From the NCBI GenBank assembly GCA_023246985.1, contig JAHFHJ010000088.1, forward strand, positions 1 through 6,103: DNA of 6,103 bases. Reading direction: 5' to 3'. Of the stretch, positions 1-5,889 are shown piece after piece. This DNA is from Candidatus Omnitrophota bacterium (GTDB lineage Bacteria; Omnitrophota; Omnitrophia; Omnitrophales; Aquincolibacteriaceae). The first letter of the stretch is position 1. The number at the start of each line of letters is the position of its first letter. The notes beneath the pieces are model-generated. The model was given only the letters and a program-made list of their open reading frames with translations, ran no database searches and was not told where the DNA came from. Position numbers and translations under genes: made by a program.

Positions 1-3000
1 GCGCTTCGGAGCGGGGGGGGTTCGTATCTTTCTGCCCCGCAACGCGAGACGGCGCGATCTCCGATCGAACCTGAATCGCACCAAGCGGCTGAACTGTCAT
101 ACCGGCCCCGGGAGTGTTCAGGCGCACGCTCAAGAGGACCGCATTCTCTGACAAAGGCAGCGATCCGAGATTCGTGAGAATTTTGTCCCATCCCTGAGAA
201 CCCGCCCATTCAATAACATTCGAAACAAAAACCGCGGAGATCTGGGAACCCTTCTCCGCGCCACTCTTGGCCAAAGCGTCTTTGATACTCGCGGCCATGG
301 CCGGGTCTTCCAATTCGACCGTCACTGTGGTAATCCTTCCTTCTTCGGCCATGCGTTTGACCTTTTGGAAATTCTTTTCATCCGCAAGCCAGCTTCCGCG
401 CCCGGCCGAATCGGTCAGACTCATCATCCGGACCATGGCGCCGAGCCCGAAAAATTTCCGTTGGTACTGCTTCCAAAAAACCCGGCCCCAGGACCGCCAG
501 ACAGTGGGCAGGTTCTCGATGAATTTATCCCAGATCTCATGGCTCTGTGCCGCAAGCTTTTCCTTTCCGAGCTGTTGGGTCTGCCAAGAGATGATCTTTT
601 CCTGCAGACGCCGATGGATCTCGTCGAGCGATTCCTGATTGAGCGCGTCGATGGTTCTGTCCTCCATAGGAACTCCTGAATAGAGCGACAGAAATTCCGC
701 GCGATTCCGCGAGGCTTTGACCATTTCCAGCAGAATCGGCACAATCACTTCGGTTACATAGGGATTCCTGTCCGCAATGACCGCGGATTGAAATTTGCCG
801 TGAGCGAGGTAGGAAAGAACGGGCCCGCCGGTCCCCACCCCGACCAAAACGCCCGTCTTATTCAGAACCGGACCAATTCCCTCCGGCCACTGAGTTTCAT
901 TCGTGACCGGCCACAATCGGTCCGTTTTGAGCCAACGAGCCATTTGCTTCGCCTGCTCCTCCGAACGAATCTTTGCGCGATCCGGTGCGCGGGCGATCGT
1001 GGCAATTTGCGTCCGGCCTGGATCGGTTTCGACGCGGACTTTGACTGACGCTCCGGGGATTATTTCATTCTCTCTGCCGGATGACGGCTTCATAGCCCTA
1101 AGAAGTCCTACCGCAACATCAGCGGGTGTGATCTTGACTTGTTTTTTTTCATTGAGGTCTCTCGCCATTTTTTCAGTCAGGGACCCTAAGACCTCCTGGG
1201 TTTTACCGAATGGCGCCGGTTCTACTTCGCGTTTCAACGTGTCAACGATCCGTCCCATCAACTTCAAATTTTCCGCCATGTCTGTAACCGTAATATCTTG
1301 TTCGGTGCCGCGGAAACCGCTGGCGATTTTTTTAAGAGCGCTCACAATGTCCTCAGTAGGCGCAAAAAGTTTTGCTAGGGCGTCAGGCGCAGGCAGCGCC
1401 GGGCGTTCAAAAAGCGGCCGGCTATCTATTTCCAATTTGCATTGAGGAGCAATAAACGACGGTTTGGAGGAGGCGGCGCGGTTTAAAAGATCGGAAACGG
1501 CGTCGGTCGTGAGCTGTTTCTTTTCGATAAGGGATTGGAGGCCGTCGGTAAAAATGTCGAGCTGGTATTCGAAGGTCTTCCAGATCTTGGCAAACGATTC
1601 CGTTTTGAATTTCTCGAGTTCTTTTTTGACGATGTCGAGAATCTCTTCCTTGGTGCGTTGGGGGCCGGCTGAGACCTCACGGCCGTTTCGCCCGAGCATT
1701 TCGTCGATATAGGGCAAATACTTCCCCGCCTCCGCGATCCTTCCCTGCTGGGCAAGCTCGCGGATCACATTATCGCGCCAGATCTTGAGCGTCCGGACGC
1801 GTTCATGGATCGGCAGGGCCTCAGTCAGGGCCTGGGCCGCGTGTCTCATGAGCGCGTCGAAATACGTGGTCTTGAGATATTCTTTGAATGAGACCTCGCC
1901 TTTCATGACCTTGAAATAATTCTCGCTTCCGGCAAGTGAGGCGATCTTCGGCGTCACGATCGCGTAGGCCACCCCCTTTTCTTTCAGGATCCGTTCTAGT
2001 CCGTTCGTGTGGAAACCTCCGGCCACGACGGTGATGGCCTTCTGCCTTTGATCCTTCATCATCGCGTCAATTTTGTCCGAGAACGCGCGGTCGCGCTTCT
2101 CCGCCCAGTCGTAGAACTCCAACGCGGGCATGAGATCGTCCTTGGCCGCAACCTCCGGGAAAATGTTCAGATAGGCCTTCGGATCTTTTTGATAGGCCGC
2201 GAGTTCTTCCTGCGAAAGTTCAAGTTTGATCAGATTTTCCATGAGGAAAAGGCGTTCGTATTTTGCGATCAACTCTCGTTCGGCCGGGGTCTTGGCCAGG
2301 CTCATTGCGACTTCGATCATGAAGCGCCGGAGCTCGCCGTAGAGTTCGCTTCCCTTGATCGAGGAGAGCGTCTCAGCGTGACCGAGGAACTTTTTGAGCT
2401 CCGGCGTGAGTTTGGGCCGTTTCCCGCACTCCGCGCCGAACTTGATCAGAAATTGGAGCATCTCGCCGGCCGAGATCTGGCCCGTCAGGAAGGCCTGGTA
2501 GCGGTTATAGAAATTCATTTCGTTTTTCACGCCGAGGCCGCGCGCGTACTTCGTCTTGAATTCATCGGCGATTTTTCGCACCTGGGGCGCGAGGGCGTTC
2601 TGCTTTCCGGTTTTTTCATAACCGATCGAGGCGAGCAGTCCGGGAAGCTCCTTATAACCGGAATTATTTTTCAGAAACTTTTGATATTCGGAAAGGGCGA
2701 GGAGAAGATCGAGAAGCGAGGTCCGATCAAGGCGGAAACCCTCGACCGCTTCATGAAGCTCGTTCAGTTTTGCGCCATAGATCTTGGCGCGATCGGCGTC
2801 CATCGCCTCCCGGGCGGCTTTCCATCGGACGAGAAGGCCGTCTTTCTTTTCCTGCGCGGCGAGGTACGCAAAATAGTTTTGTTCATAAAGCGGCCAATCC
2901 TCCATGCCAAGGAATTCGCCCGAGGCTTCCGGGGATACGGCCGCCATCTCGGGCCCCGAAAGTTCCGCGCGCCGTTCATAGCCCGCCAGGACCTTTTTTT

Positions 3001-3445
3001 GAACGGACGCTTCCGGAAAAGTCTTGAGGAGGATGGGCTCAAGCCGTCCCTTGGCGCCTTCGAGCGCTGTCAGACTGATGCCGTAGGTCTTGGCCAGAAG
3101 CGAGAGGATCTTCCGGATATTTTCCTGCGCGTCGATCACGGCGTGGGCGTCTTGAATTAAAACCACAAATTTTTCCGCCGTCGATGGTCCGCGGTCCGCA
3201 GCTTGAGTATTTTTGTCTGGGGTCTGGGGTCGAGGGTCGAGGGTCGGGAAATATGTTTTTGAAATATTTCCAAGCTCTGCCGGGATTGCGAGTTTTGTGA
3301 GGAGAGAAAACGGCGGCGCCGCGGCCGTGGCGGGCGCCGCATGCGCGGGCGGCATGTTCACGCTCGCAGCCGTGAACACAAAAACCACGACGGTCGCGAT
3401 GATCCTCAACCCCCGGCTGTGTTTTCCATGCCTTTTGGTGCTCAT
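1..3445 (-). CDS. Large exported multidomain protein: TIKI/ChaN-like N-terminal domain plus methyltransferase-like C-terminal domain (3' end outside window)
   Basis: The frame read leftward from ATG 3445-3443 stays open for 1148 codons to the window edge; I checked every codon for stops. Residues 1-36 form a signal peptide: basic K4-R14, hydrophobic I15-V29, and A-H-A before A37. Residues 37-92 are a low-complexity linker. From 93 comes a domain with VVLIQDAH (H101), Q107 and ALEGAKG (E129), closed by AGGFHTNG (H479). Paired histidine motifs of this kind mark the TIKI/TraB/ChaN superfamily (haem-binding or metal-dependent hydrolase members); the assignment is by eye. Residues 136-470 look like a helical insertion. 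Residues 510-835 are helix-rich with a Pro/Ala stretch near 680-690. About 835-1095 resembles LIC_10091-type methyltransferase-like proteins: GVLVGVGTGG (865-874), ADRNPY (D891), RAEFLSLYSG, WLADEKNF (W1019) and FVSNVIEW (1073-1080). The tail continues past the edge. No strong Shine-Dalgarno precedes the ATG; GTG at 3466 is in frame but adds only seven residues. The biochemical function is unknown. Confidence 0.88.
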   Translation of the reverse strand, partial: MSTKRHGKHSRGLRIIATVVVFVFTAASVNMPPAHAAPATAAAPPFSLLTKLAIPAELGNISKTYFPTLDPRPQTPDKNTQAADRGPSTAEKFVVLIQDAHAVIDAQENIRKILSLLAKTYGISLTALEGAKGRLEPILLKTFPEASVQKKVLAGYERRAELSGPEMAAVSPEASGEFLGMEDWPLYEQNYFAYLAAQEKKDGLLVRWKAAREAMDADRAKIYGAKLNELHEAVEGFRLDRTSLLDLLLALSEYQKFLKNNSGYKELPGLLASIGYEKTGKQNALAPQVRKIADEFKTKYARGLGVKNEMNFYNRYQAFLTGQISAGEMLQFLIKFGAECGKRPKLTPELKKFLGHAETLSSIKGSELYGELRRFMIEVAMSLAKTPAERELIAKYERLFLMENLIKLELSQEELAAYQKDPKAYLNIFPEVAAKDDLMPALEFYDWAEKRDRAFSDKIDAMMKDQRQKAITVVAGGFHTNGLERILKEKGVAYAIVTPKIASLAGSENYFKVMKGEVSFKEYLKTTYFDALMRHAAQALTEALPIHERVRTLKIWRDNVIRELAQQGRIAEAGKYLPYIDEMLGRNGREVSAGPQRTKEEILDIVKKELEKFKTESFAKIWKTFEYQLDIFTDGLQSLIEKKQLTTDAVSDLLNRAASSKPSFIAPQCKLEIDSRPLFERPALPAPDALAKLFAPTEDIVSALKKIASGFRGTEQDITVTDMAENLKLMGRIVDTLKREVEPAPFGKTQEVLGSLTEKMARDLNEKKQVKITPADVAVGLLRAMKPSSGRENEIIPGASVKVRVETDPGRTQIATIARAPDRAKIRSEEQAKQMARWLKTDRLWPVTNETQWPEGIGPVLNKTGVLVGVGTGGPVLSYLAHGKFQSAVIADRNPYVTEVIVPILLEMVKASRNRAEFLSLYSGVPMEDRTIDALNQESLDEIHRRLQEKIISWQTQQLGKEKLAAQSHEIWDKFIENLPTVWRSWGRVFWKQYQRKFFGLGAMVRMMSLTDSAGRGSWLADEKNFQKVKRMAEEGRITTVTVELEDPAMAASIKDALAKSGAEKGSQISAVFVSNVIEWAGSQGWDKILTNLGSLPLSENAVLLSVRLNTPGAGMTVQPLGAIQVRSEIAPSRVAGQKDTNPPRSEA
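3186..3199. repeat. Tandem 7-bp duplication (GGTCCGC x2) in the linker of the large gene
   Basis: Two exact copies of GGTCCGC lie head to tail. On the minus strand they encode part of the linker A83-D84-R85-G86-P87, between the signal peptide and the first folded domain. They sit 15 bp from a second 7-bp array, so the linker seems to be built largely from heptamer repeats. Confidence 0.75.
3215..3249. repeat. Five-unit heptanucleotide tandem array (GTCTGGG/GTCGAGG type) inside the large gene
   Basis: The plus strand reads GTCTGGG, GTCTGGG, GTCGAGG, GTCGAGG, GTCGGGA with no gaps. The coding strand yields F66-P-T-L-D-P-R-P-Q-T-P-D77, a proline-rich linker just after the signal peptide. The unit is not a multiple of three, so loss or gain of one or two units would shift the reading frame of the whole protein, while three units (21 bp) would preserve it. 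Whether copy number varies cannot be told from one sequence. Confidence 0.85.
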
Positions 3446-3575
3446 AAAGTATGTGACTTTCTTCACTCCCGAAATTGGAGCTCATTCATTGCTCTTCAAC
3501 GACTTGACTCTTTTGAAGCACCGCTGCTGTGATTTTTTTGACCCTATTTGTCTTTATTACCGCGTTTCAATTGAT

Positions 3576-3603
3576 TTTATAGACCGCGGTATTGCACCGT
3601 GAA
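3576..3603 (-). promoter_or_regulatory. Tentative sigma70-type promoter for the large exported protein
   Basis: Read on the minus strand there is TTCACG (-35, 4 of 6 consensus bases), a 16-bp spacer and TATAAA (-10, 5 of 6). It would give a leader of roughly 125 nt before ATG 3445. Within the spacer side of this leader a 7-bp inverted repeat (3558-3564 with 3585-3591) overlaps the -10 region. This is consensus matching only, and AT-rich spacers produce such matches by chance. Confidence 0.3.
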
Positions 3604-3621
3604 CCCTTACCACATACCTAT

Positions 3622-3644
3622 CATCCCGCCCCATGGGCGGGATG
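3622..3644. other. Strong GC-rich hairpin (10-bp perfect stem, 3-nt loop)
   Basis: CATCCCGCCC (3622-3631) is perfectly complementary to GGGCGGGATG (3635-3644), with loop CAT. It touches the left end of repeat copy 1, but is absent beside copy 2, so it is not part of the repeat. Neither strand has a T-run after the stem, so it is not a standard intrinsic terminator. It could be an isolated palindromic element or a transcript-end structure. Confidence 0.6.
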
Positions 3645-3712
3645 GGGCAATCCCGACTACCGTTCATGAAAAGAAAATCAAAGTCGGGATAGAATCAAAT
3701 AGAGAACGGTAC
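3643..3712 (+). repeat. 70-bp direct repeat, copy 1 (left of the transporter cassette)
   Basis: This segment is repeated at 5820-5889 in the same orientation with one difference in 70 bases (A at 3701, G at 5878). Inside it are two perfect inverted-repeat pairs: ATCCCGACT (3650-3658) with AGTCGGGAT (3682-3690), and TACCGTTC (3658-3665) with GAACGGTA (3704-3711). The pairs interleave as A-B-A'-B'. No coding potential is apparent. Confidence 0.93.
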
Positions 3713-3852
3713 CCAAAAAATATGCCATAAGAGTTGAACTATTTCAAGGCTTCAAAAGAATTTATTTGATGTTTTTGAGCTTGTTTTTGATATAAAAATA
3801 TAATTTACTATATATTGCTAGCGTAATATCACAACCCAACCAATTGCTATGC
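3713..3852. other. AT-rich spacer without a recognisable gene
   Basis: This stretch is visibly richer in A and T than the flanking genes, with runs such as TATAAAAATATAA around 3790-3802. Both strands were read, and I found no convincing gene, RNA gene or terminator. It separates repeat copy 1 from the stem-loop behind the small membrane-protein gene. It could hold a promoter, but none stands out. Confidence 0.5.
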
Positions 3853-3881
3853 ACCCGATTCCAGGCGGTCTGGAGTCGGGT
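3853..3881 (-). other. 12-bp stem-loop about 40 nt downstream of the small membrane-protein gene
   Basis: ACCCGATTCCAG (3853-3864) pairs with CTGGAGTCGGGT (3870-3881) around a 5-nt loop. There is one imperfect position, a G-U wobble in a plus-strand transcript and an A-C mismatch in a minus-strand one. It lies where a terminator for the transporter unit would be expected, but no T-run follows in the minus direction. I call it a probable 3'-end or stability structure, not a proven terminator. The better pairing on the plus strand is at odds with the direction of the genes. Confidence 0.4.
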
Positions 3882-3922
3882 AGATGGAGAGACGAAAGAG
3901 ATGGGGAAATTAAGAGAAAGCG

Positions 3923-4018
3923 TTACTTTTTCCGCAGGACGCGGACAAACGAGAAAACCATCAGGATCAGGATAAAACTCCAGCTTAGAATGAGAAAAAT
4001 CCAACCGGAAAGCTTCAT
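3923..4018 (-). CDS. 31-residue single-pass membrane protein, probable accessory subunit of the adjacent NSS transporter
   Basis: ATG 4018-4016 to TAA 3925-3923 encodes 31 residues. Residues 5-25 are a continuous hydrophobic helix starting GWIFLILSW, and the end is basic (R26, R29, K30, K31), which suggests a cytoplasmic C-terminus by the positive-inside rule. It follows the transporter stop codon by 76 nt on the same strand. Several bacterial NSS transporters are accompanied by a tiny one-helix protein encoded next to them, and MetS of the Corynebacterium MetPS methionine/alanine importer is the best-known case. Size, topology and position fit that role; the sequence is not a clear MetS match by eye. 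A G-rich stretch (GGCGGCGGG) 7-15 nt before the ATG may serve as a weak ribosome site. The longer minus-strand frame across this site lacks any comparable feature. Confidence 0.72.
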   Translation of the reverse strand: MKLSGWIFLILSWSFILILMVFSFVRVLRKK

Positions 4019-4046
4019 CGCGATACCCGCCGCCCCAACCCGCCGA

Positions 4047-4069
4047 TTTCACGCACCCGGAGCGTGAAA
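4047..4069 (-). other. Intercistronic hairpin between transporter and small membrane-protein gene
   Basis: TTTCACGC (4047-4054) is perfectly complementary to GCGTGAAA (4062-4069), with a 7-nt loop. It lies 25 nt after the transporter stop and 28 nt before the small gene's start, so in a shared transcript it would stand between the two coding regions. No T-run follows, which argues against termination. It could alter relative expression or protect the upstream message, but that is inference. Confidence 0.5.
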
Positions 4070-4094
4070 CGGTGACAAAATGACGCGAAGGAGA

Positions 4095-5669
4095 TCATTG
4101 GGGAATTCTTTGCTGAATGATATGCTTTTTTCGCCATGCAATGTGAACCAAAAGGATCATCAAGGCGCCAATCCCCACAAGAAGAAACCGCGCGAACCAG
4201 ATATAAGGATAATCCGCCGCAGGAACCCCTTTCATCGTGAGGACCCCCCATCCGTCCTGGAACATCCAGAATCCGAGAAGGACCCCAAGATAGATCAGCG
4301 TAACATATTTCACGATAGGCAGAAAAAATCGCGGCAACTGAATATCGGCCCCGGCATGGATCTCCGTCCAGGCGTTCTCCTGCCCGAAGACCCAAATAAA
4401 AAGAACCAGCTCGATAATCGCAAAGATGACCAGCCCCACGGTCCCGATCCAGAAATCGATCTCATTCAAGAAACCATGTTTCAGGAAAAAAATAACGGGA
4501 AGCGTGAAAAAGAAGAGCATCACCCCCAGGATCCGGGCCGTCATTTTGCGGGTCCACTTGAATTCCTCCTGAAAAAACGCCATGAGCGGCTGCGCCATCG
4601 CCACGGACGATGTAAGACCGGCCAAAAAAAGAAGAAAGAACCAGATCGTCCCGACCAAGTGTCCGAACGCCATTTTTTGAAAGATGACGGGCATCGCGAA
4701 AAATCCGAGGTCGAACGCGCCGCCCGCCGCGATCTTCTGCGTCTGCGTCAGACCAAAGAACGCCACGGTCACCGGGATCGCGATCGAGCCGCCCAGGATC
4801 ACTTCACAGAACTCGTTGGCCGAACAAGTCGCCAGCCCGGAAAGCACCACGTCATCCTTCGGCGTTAAATAGCTCGCATAGGTCTGAATCGCTCCAAACC
4901 CCACGCTCAACGTAAAAAAGATCTGCCCCGTCGCCGCCAGCCAGACCTTGCTTTGCTTCAGGATGCTAAAGTCCGGGTTCCAGATAAATCCGAACCCGTT
5001 CGCGATATTATTCGCAGGAAATTTCGGATCCGGAGTTCCCAGGAAGATCACCCGGATCACCAGAAAAACGCCAAAGACAAGAATGAGCGGCATCGCGATC
5101 TTGGCGAGGCGTTCGATCCCCTTGCTGACTCCCTTGGAAATGATCCACATCATGGAAAAATGGGTGATGATAAAAAAGAGGAATGCCGTCGCGATGCTCG
5201 GGAAATAAACATTGGAGGTCTTCCCTTGATAAGCGCTTAGAAAATCCGCCATGCCTTGAAAATTCTGAACCCCGAAATATTTTCCGGTAAAAGAGAAAAC
5301 GCTGTACGCAAGGGTCCACGAAACGATGTAATTGTAATAGATCACCAGAAGGAACGGAACCGCGAGCCCCACGGCGCCCAGGTACTTCGCTATCGGATGC
5401 TTCCAAAGGTAGTGGAACATGCCGGGAGTCGTGCCATGGCCATATTTCCCGCCGAAACGGCCGATCCCCCATTCAATCCACATGAGCGGGATCCCCAGCA
5501 GGAGGAACGCCACAAAGTACGGGATCATGAATGCACCGCCGCCGTTATTGACGCATTGGACCGGAAAACGAAGAAAATTACCCAGACCGACGGCATTCGC
5601 GGTCATGGCCAAGATAAGCCCCAAACGGGTGCCCCATTGCTCGCGCGGCTTCGGGTGTGATTGCGTCAT
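4095..5669 (-). CDS. LeuT-type sodium-dependent amino-acid transporter (neurotransmitter:sodium symporter family, SLC6-like)
   Basis: The protein has 524 residues and about twelve membrane helices; LeuT of Aquifex, which it resembles along its whole length, has 519. It should import a neutral amino acid with Na+ across the inner membrane. Helix 1 has NAVGLGNFLRFP: N25, A26, L29 and G30 match substrate-site residues, and A26 and N31 match Na1. Helix 3 has Y112 (LeuT Y108). Helix 6 has FFTLSVGF: F252, T253, S255 and F258. Helix 8 has AGLTSS: A350, T353 and S354 match Na2 and the substrate site. R34 and D405 match the outer gate; R9 and E368 match the inner gate (R5/D369). E289 matches LeuT E290, which replaces bound chloride, so chloride independence is predicted. 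Pocket differences are L108 (LeuT V104) and M358 (I359), so the substrate may differ from leucine. ATG 5669 gives the LeuT-like start; no clear Shine-Dalgarno precedes it. Confidence 0.97.
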   Translation of the reverse strand: MTQSHPKPREQWGTRLGLILAMTANAVGLGNFLRFPVQCVNNGGGAFMIPYFVAFLLLGIPLMWIEWGIGRFGGKYGHGTTPGMFHYLWKHPIAKYLGAVGLAVPFLLVIYYNYIVSWTLAYSVFSFTGKYFGVQNFQGMADFLSAYQGKTSNVYFPSIATAFLFFIITHFSMMWIISKGVSKGIERLAKIAMPLILVFGVFLVIRVIFLGTPDPKFPANNIANGFGFIWNPDFSILKQSKVWLAATGQIFFTLSVGFGAIQTYASYLTPKDDVVLSGLATCSANEFCEVILGGSIAIPVTVAFFGLTQTQKIAAGGAFDLGFFAMPVIFQKMAFGHLVGTIWFFLLFLAGLTSSVAMAQPLMAFFQEEFKWTRKMTARILGVMLFFFTLPVIFFLKHGFLNEIDFWIGTVGLVIFAIIELVLFIWVFGQENAWTEIHAGADIQLPRFFLPIVKYVTLIYLGVLLGFWMFQDGWGVLTMKGVPAADYPYIWFARFLLVGIGALMILLVHIAWRKKHIIQQRIPQ

Positions 5670-5731
5670 GCGGAAAGGTTAGCGAAAATCAACACGGGGT
5701 TCAAGCAATAAAGGCACACGCTCTCCCACGA

Positions 5732-5796
5732 AGGAATGTCTATCCTTGTCTGGGGGTTGATTTCTAAAATGTCTGACAAGGATAGTCCCAATTCCT
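5732..5796. other. Bipartite dyad symmetry in the spacer upstream of the transporter
   Basis: CTATCCTTGTC (5740-5750) is perfectly complementary to GACAAGGATAG (5775-5785) across a 24-nt gap. Outside it, AGGAAT (5732-5737) pairs with ATTCCT (5791-5796), giving 17 paired positions around a small internal loop. The direct repeat AATGTCT occurs at both 5735-5741 and 5768-5774. In the transporter's direction the structure ends 62 nt before its ATG. It could be a leader structure, an operator-like dyad, or the 3' end of the KTSC transcript; no T-run follows. Confidence 0.6.
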
Positions 5797-5798
5797 AT

Positions 5799-5821
5799 CA
5801 ATTTTAACGAAGTTGAAATTG
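5799..5821. other. Ten-pair hairpin with GAA triloop
   Basis: CAATTTTAAC (5799-5808) pairs with GTTGAAATTG (5812-5821), with one T-G pair and loop GAA. It overlaps the first two bases of repeat copy 2 and directly neighbours the bipartite dyad, so the KTSC-transporter spacer is almost wholly built of foldable sequence. Copy 1 has no counterpart to it. Confidence 0.5.
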
Positions 5822-5889
5822 GGGCAATCCCGACTACCGTTCATGAAAAGAAAATCAAAGTCGGGATAGAATCAAATGGAGAACGGTAC
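5820..5889 (+). repeat. 70-bp direct repeat, copy 2 (right of the transporter cassette)
   Basis: This is the partner of 3643-3712, shifted by 2177 bp, with 69 of 70 bases identical. The same interleaved inverted repeats are intact at 5827-5835 with 5859-5867, and 5835-5842 with 5881-5888. The single difference from copy 1 is outside all four arms. The right end of the repeat coincides with the last base of the KTSC stop codon. Confidence 0.93.

Noticed and set aside
13..20. Run of eight G (also eight T at 1142-1149) inside the large gene as contingency loci
   Set aside because: The reading frame is intact across both, and runs of this length occur by chance. Without read-level data they say nothing beyond a possible sequencing-error risk.
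2009..3160. 383-codon plus-strand frame
   Set aside because: It lies codon-aligned opposite the large minus-strand gene. Its translation has no recognisable domain, while the minus frame has a signal peptide and two domain-like regions.
3039..3485. 148-codon minus-strand frame starting upstream of the large gene
   Set aside because: It overlaps the signal peptide and first motif of the large gene in another frame, and has no signal peptide or domain of its own.
3643..3712. Integron attC-type recombination site
   Set aside because: The GTTC...GAAC arms have the wrong order for attC core sites (which need AAC...GTT ends), and no integrase or cassette array is present.
3818..3826. CTAGCGTA shared with 5889-5896
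   Set aside because: The match is only eight bases with unrelated flanks, consistent with chance.
3853..3881. Intrinsic terminator for the transporter unit
   Set aside because: The stem is good but no T-run follows in the direction of the genes, so it is listed only as a stem-loop.
3762..4052. 96-codon minus-strand frame across the small membrane-protein gene
   Set aside because: It has no domain or membrane pattern, and its second half runs through the stem-loop and the AT-rich spacer. The 31-codon frame offset from it has a clean hydrophobic helix and basic tail.
4080..4868. 262-codon plus-strand frame rich in R, K, H, D and P
   Set aside because: It is the antisense of the LeuT-type gene: hydrophobic codons read backwards give this charged low-complexity composition.
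5801..5827. Possible promoter for the transporter (TTGCCC, 15-bp spacer, TAAAAT on the minus strand)
   Set aside because: The spacer is short, the -35 match is only 4 of 6, and the -10 falls inside a hairpin arm. Too weak to annotate.
3643..5889. CRISPR array or insertion-sequence ends
   Set aside because: There are only two copies, 2.2 kb apart, in direct orientation with ordinary genes between them, no transposase and no spacer periodicity.
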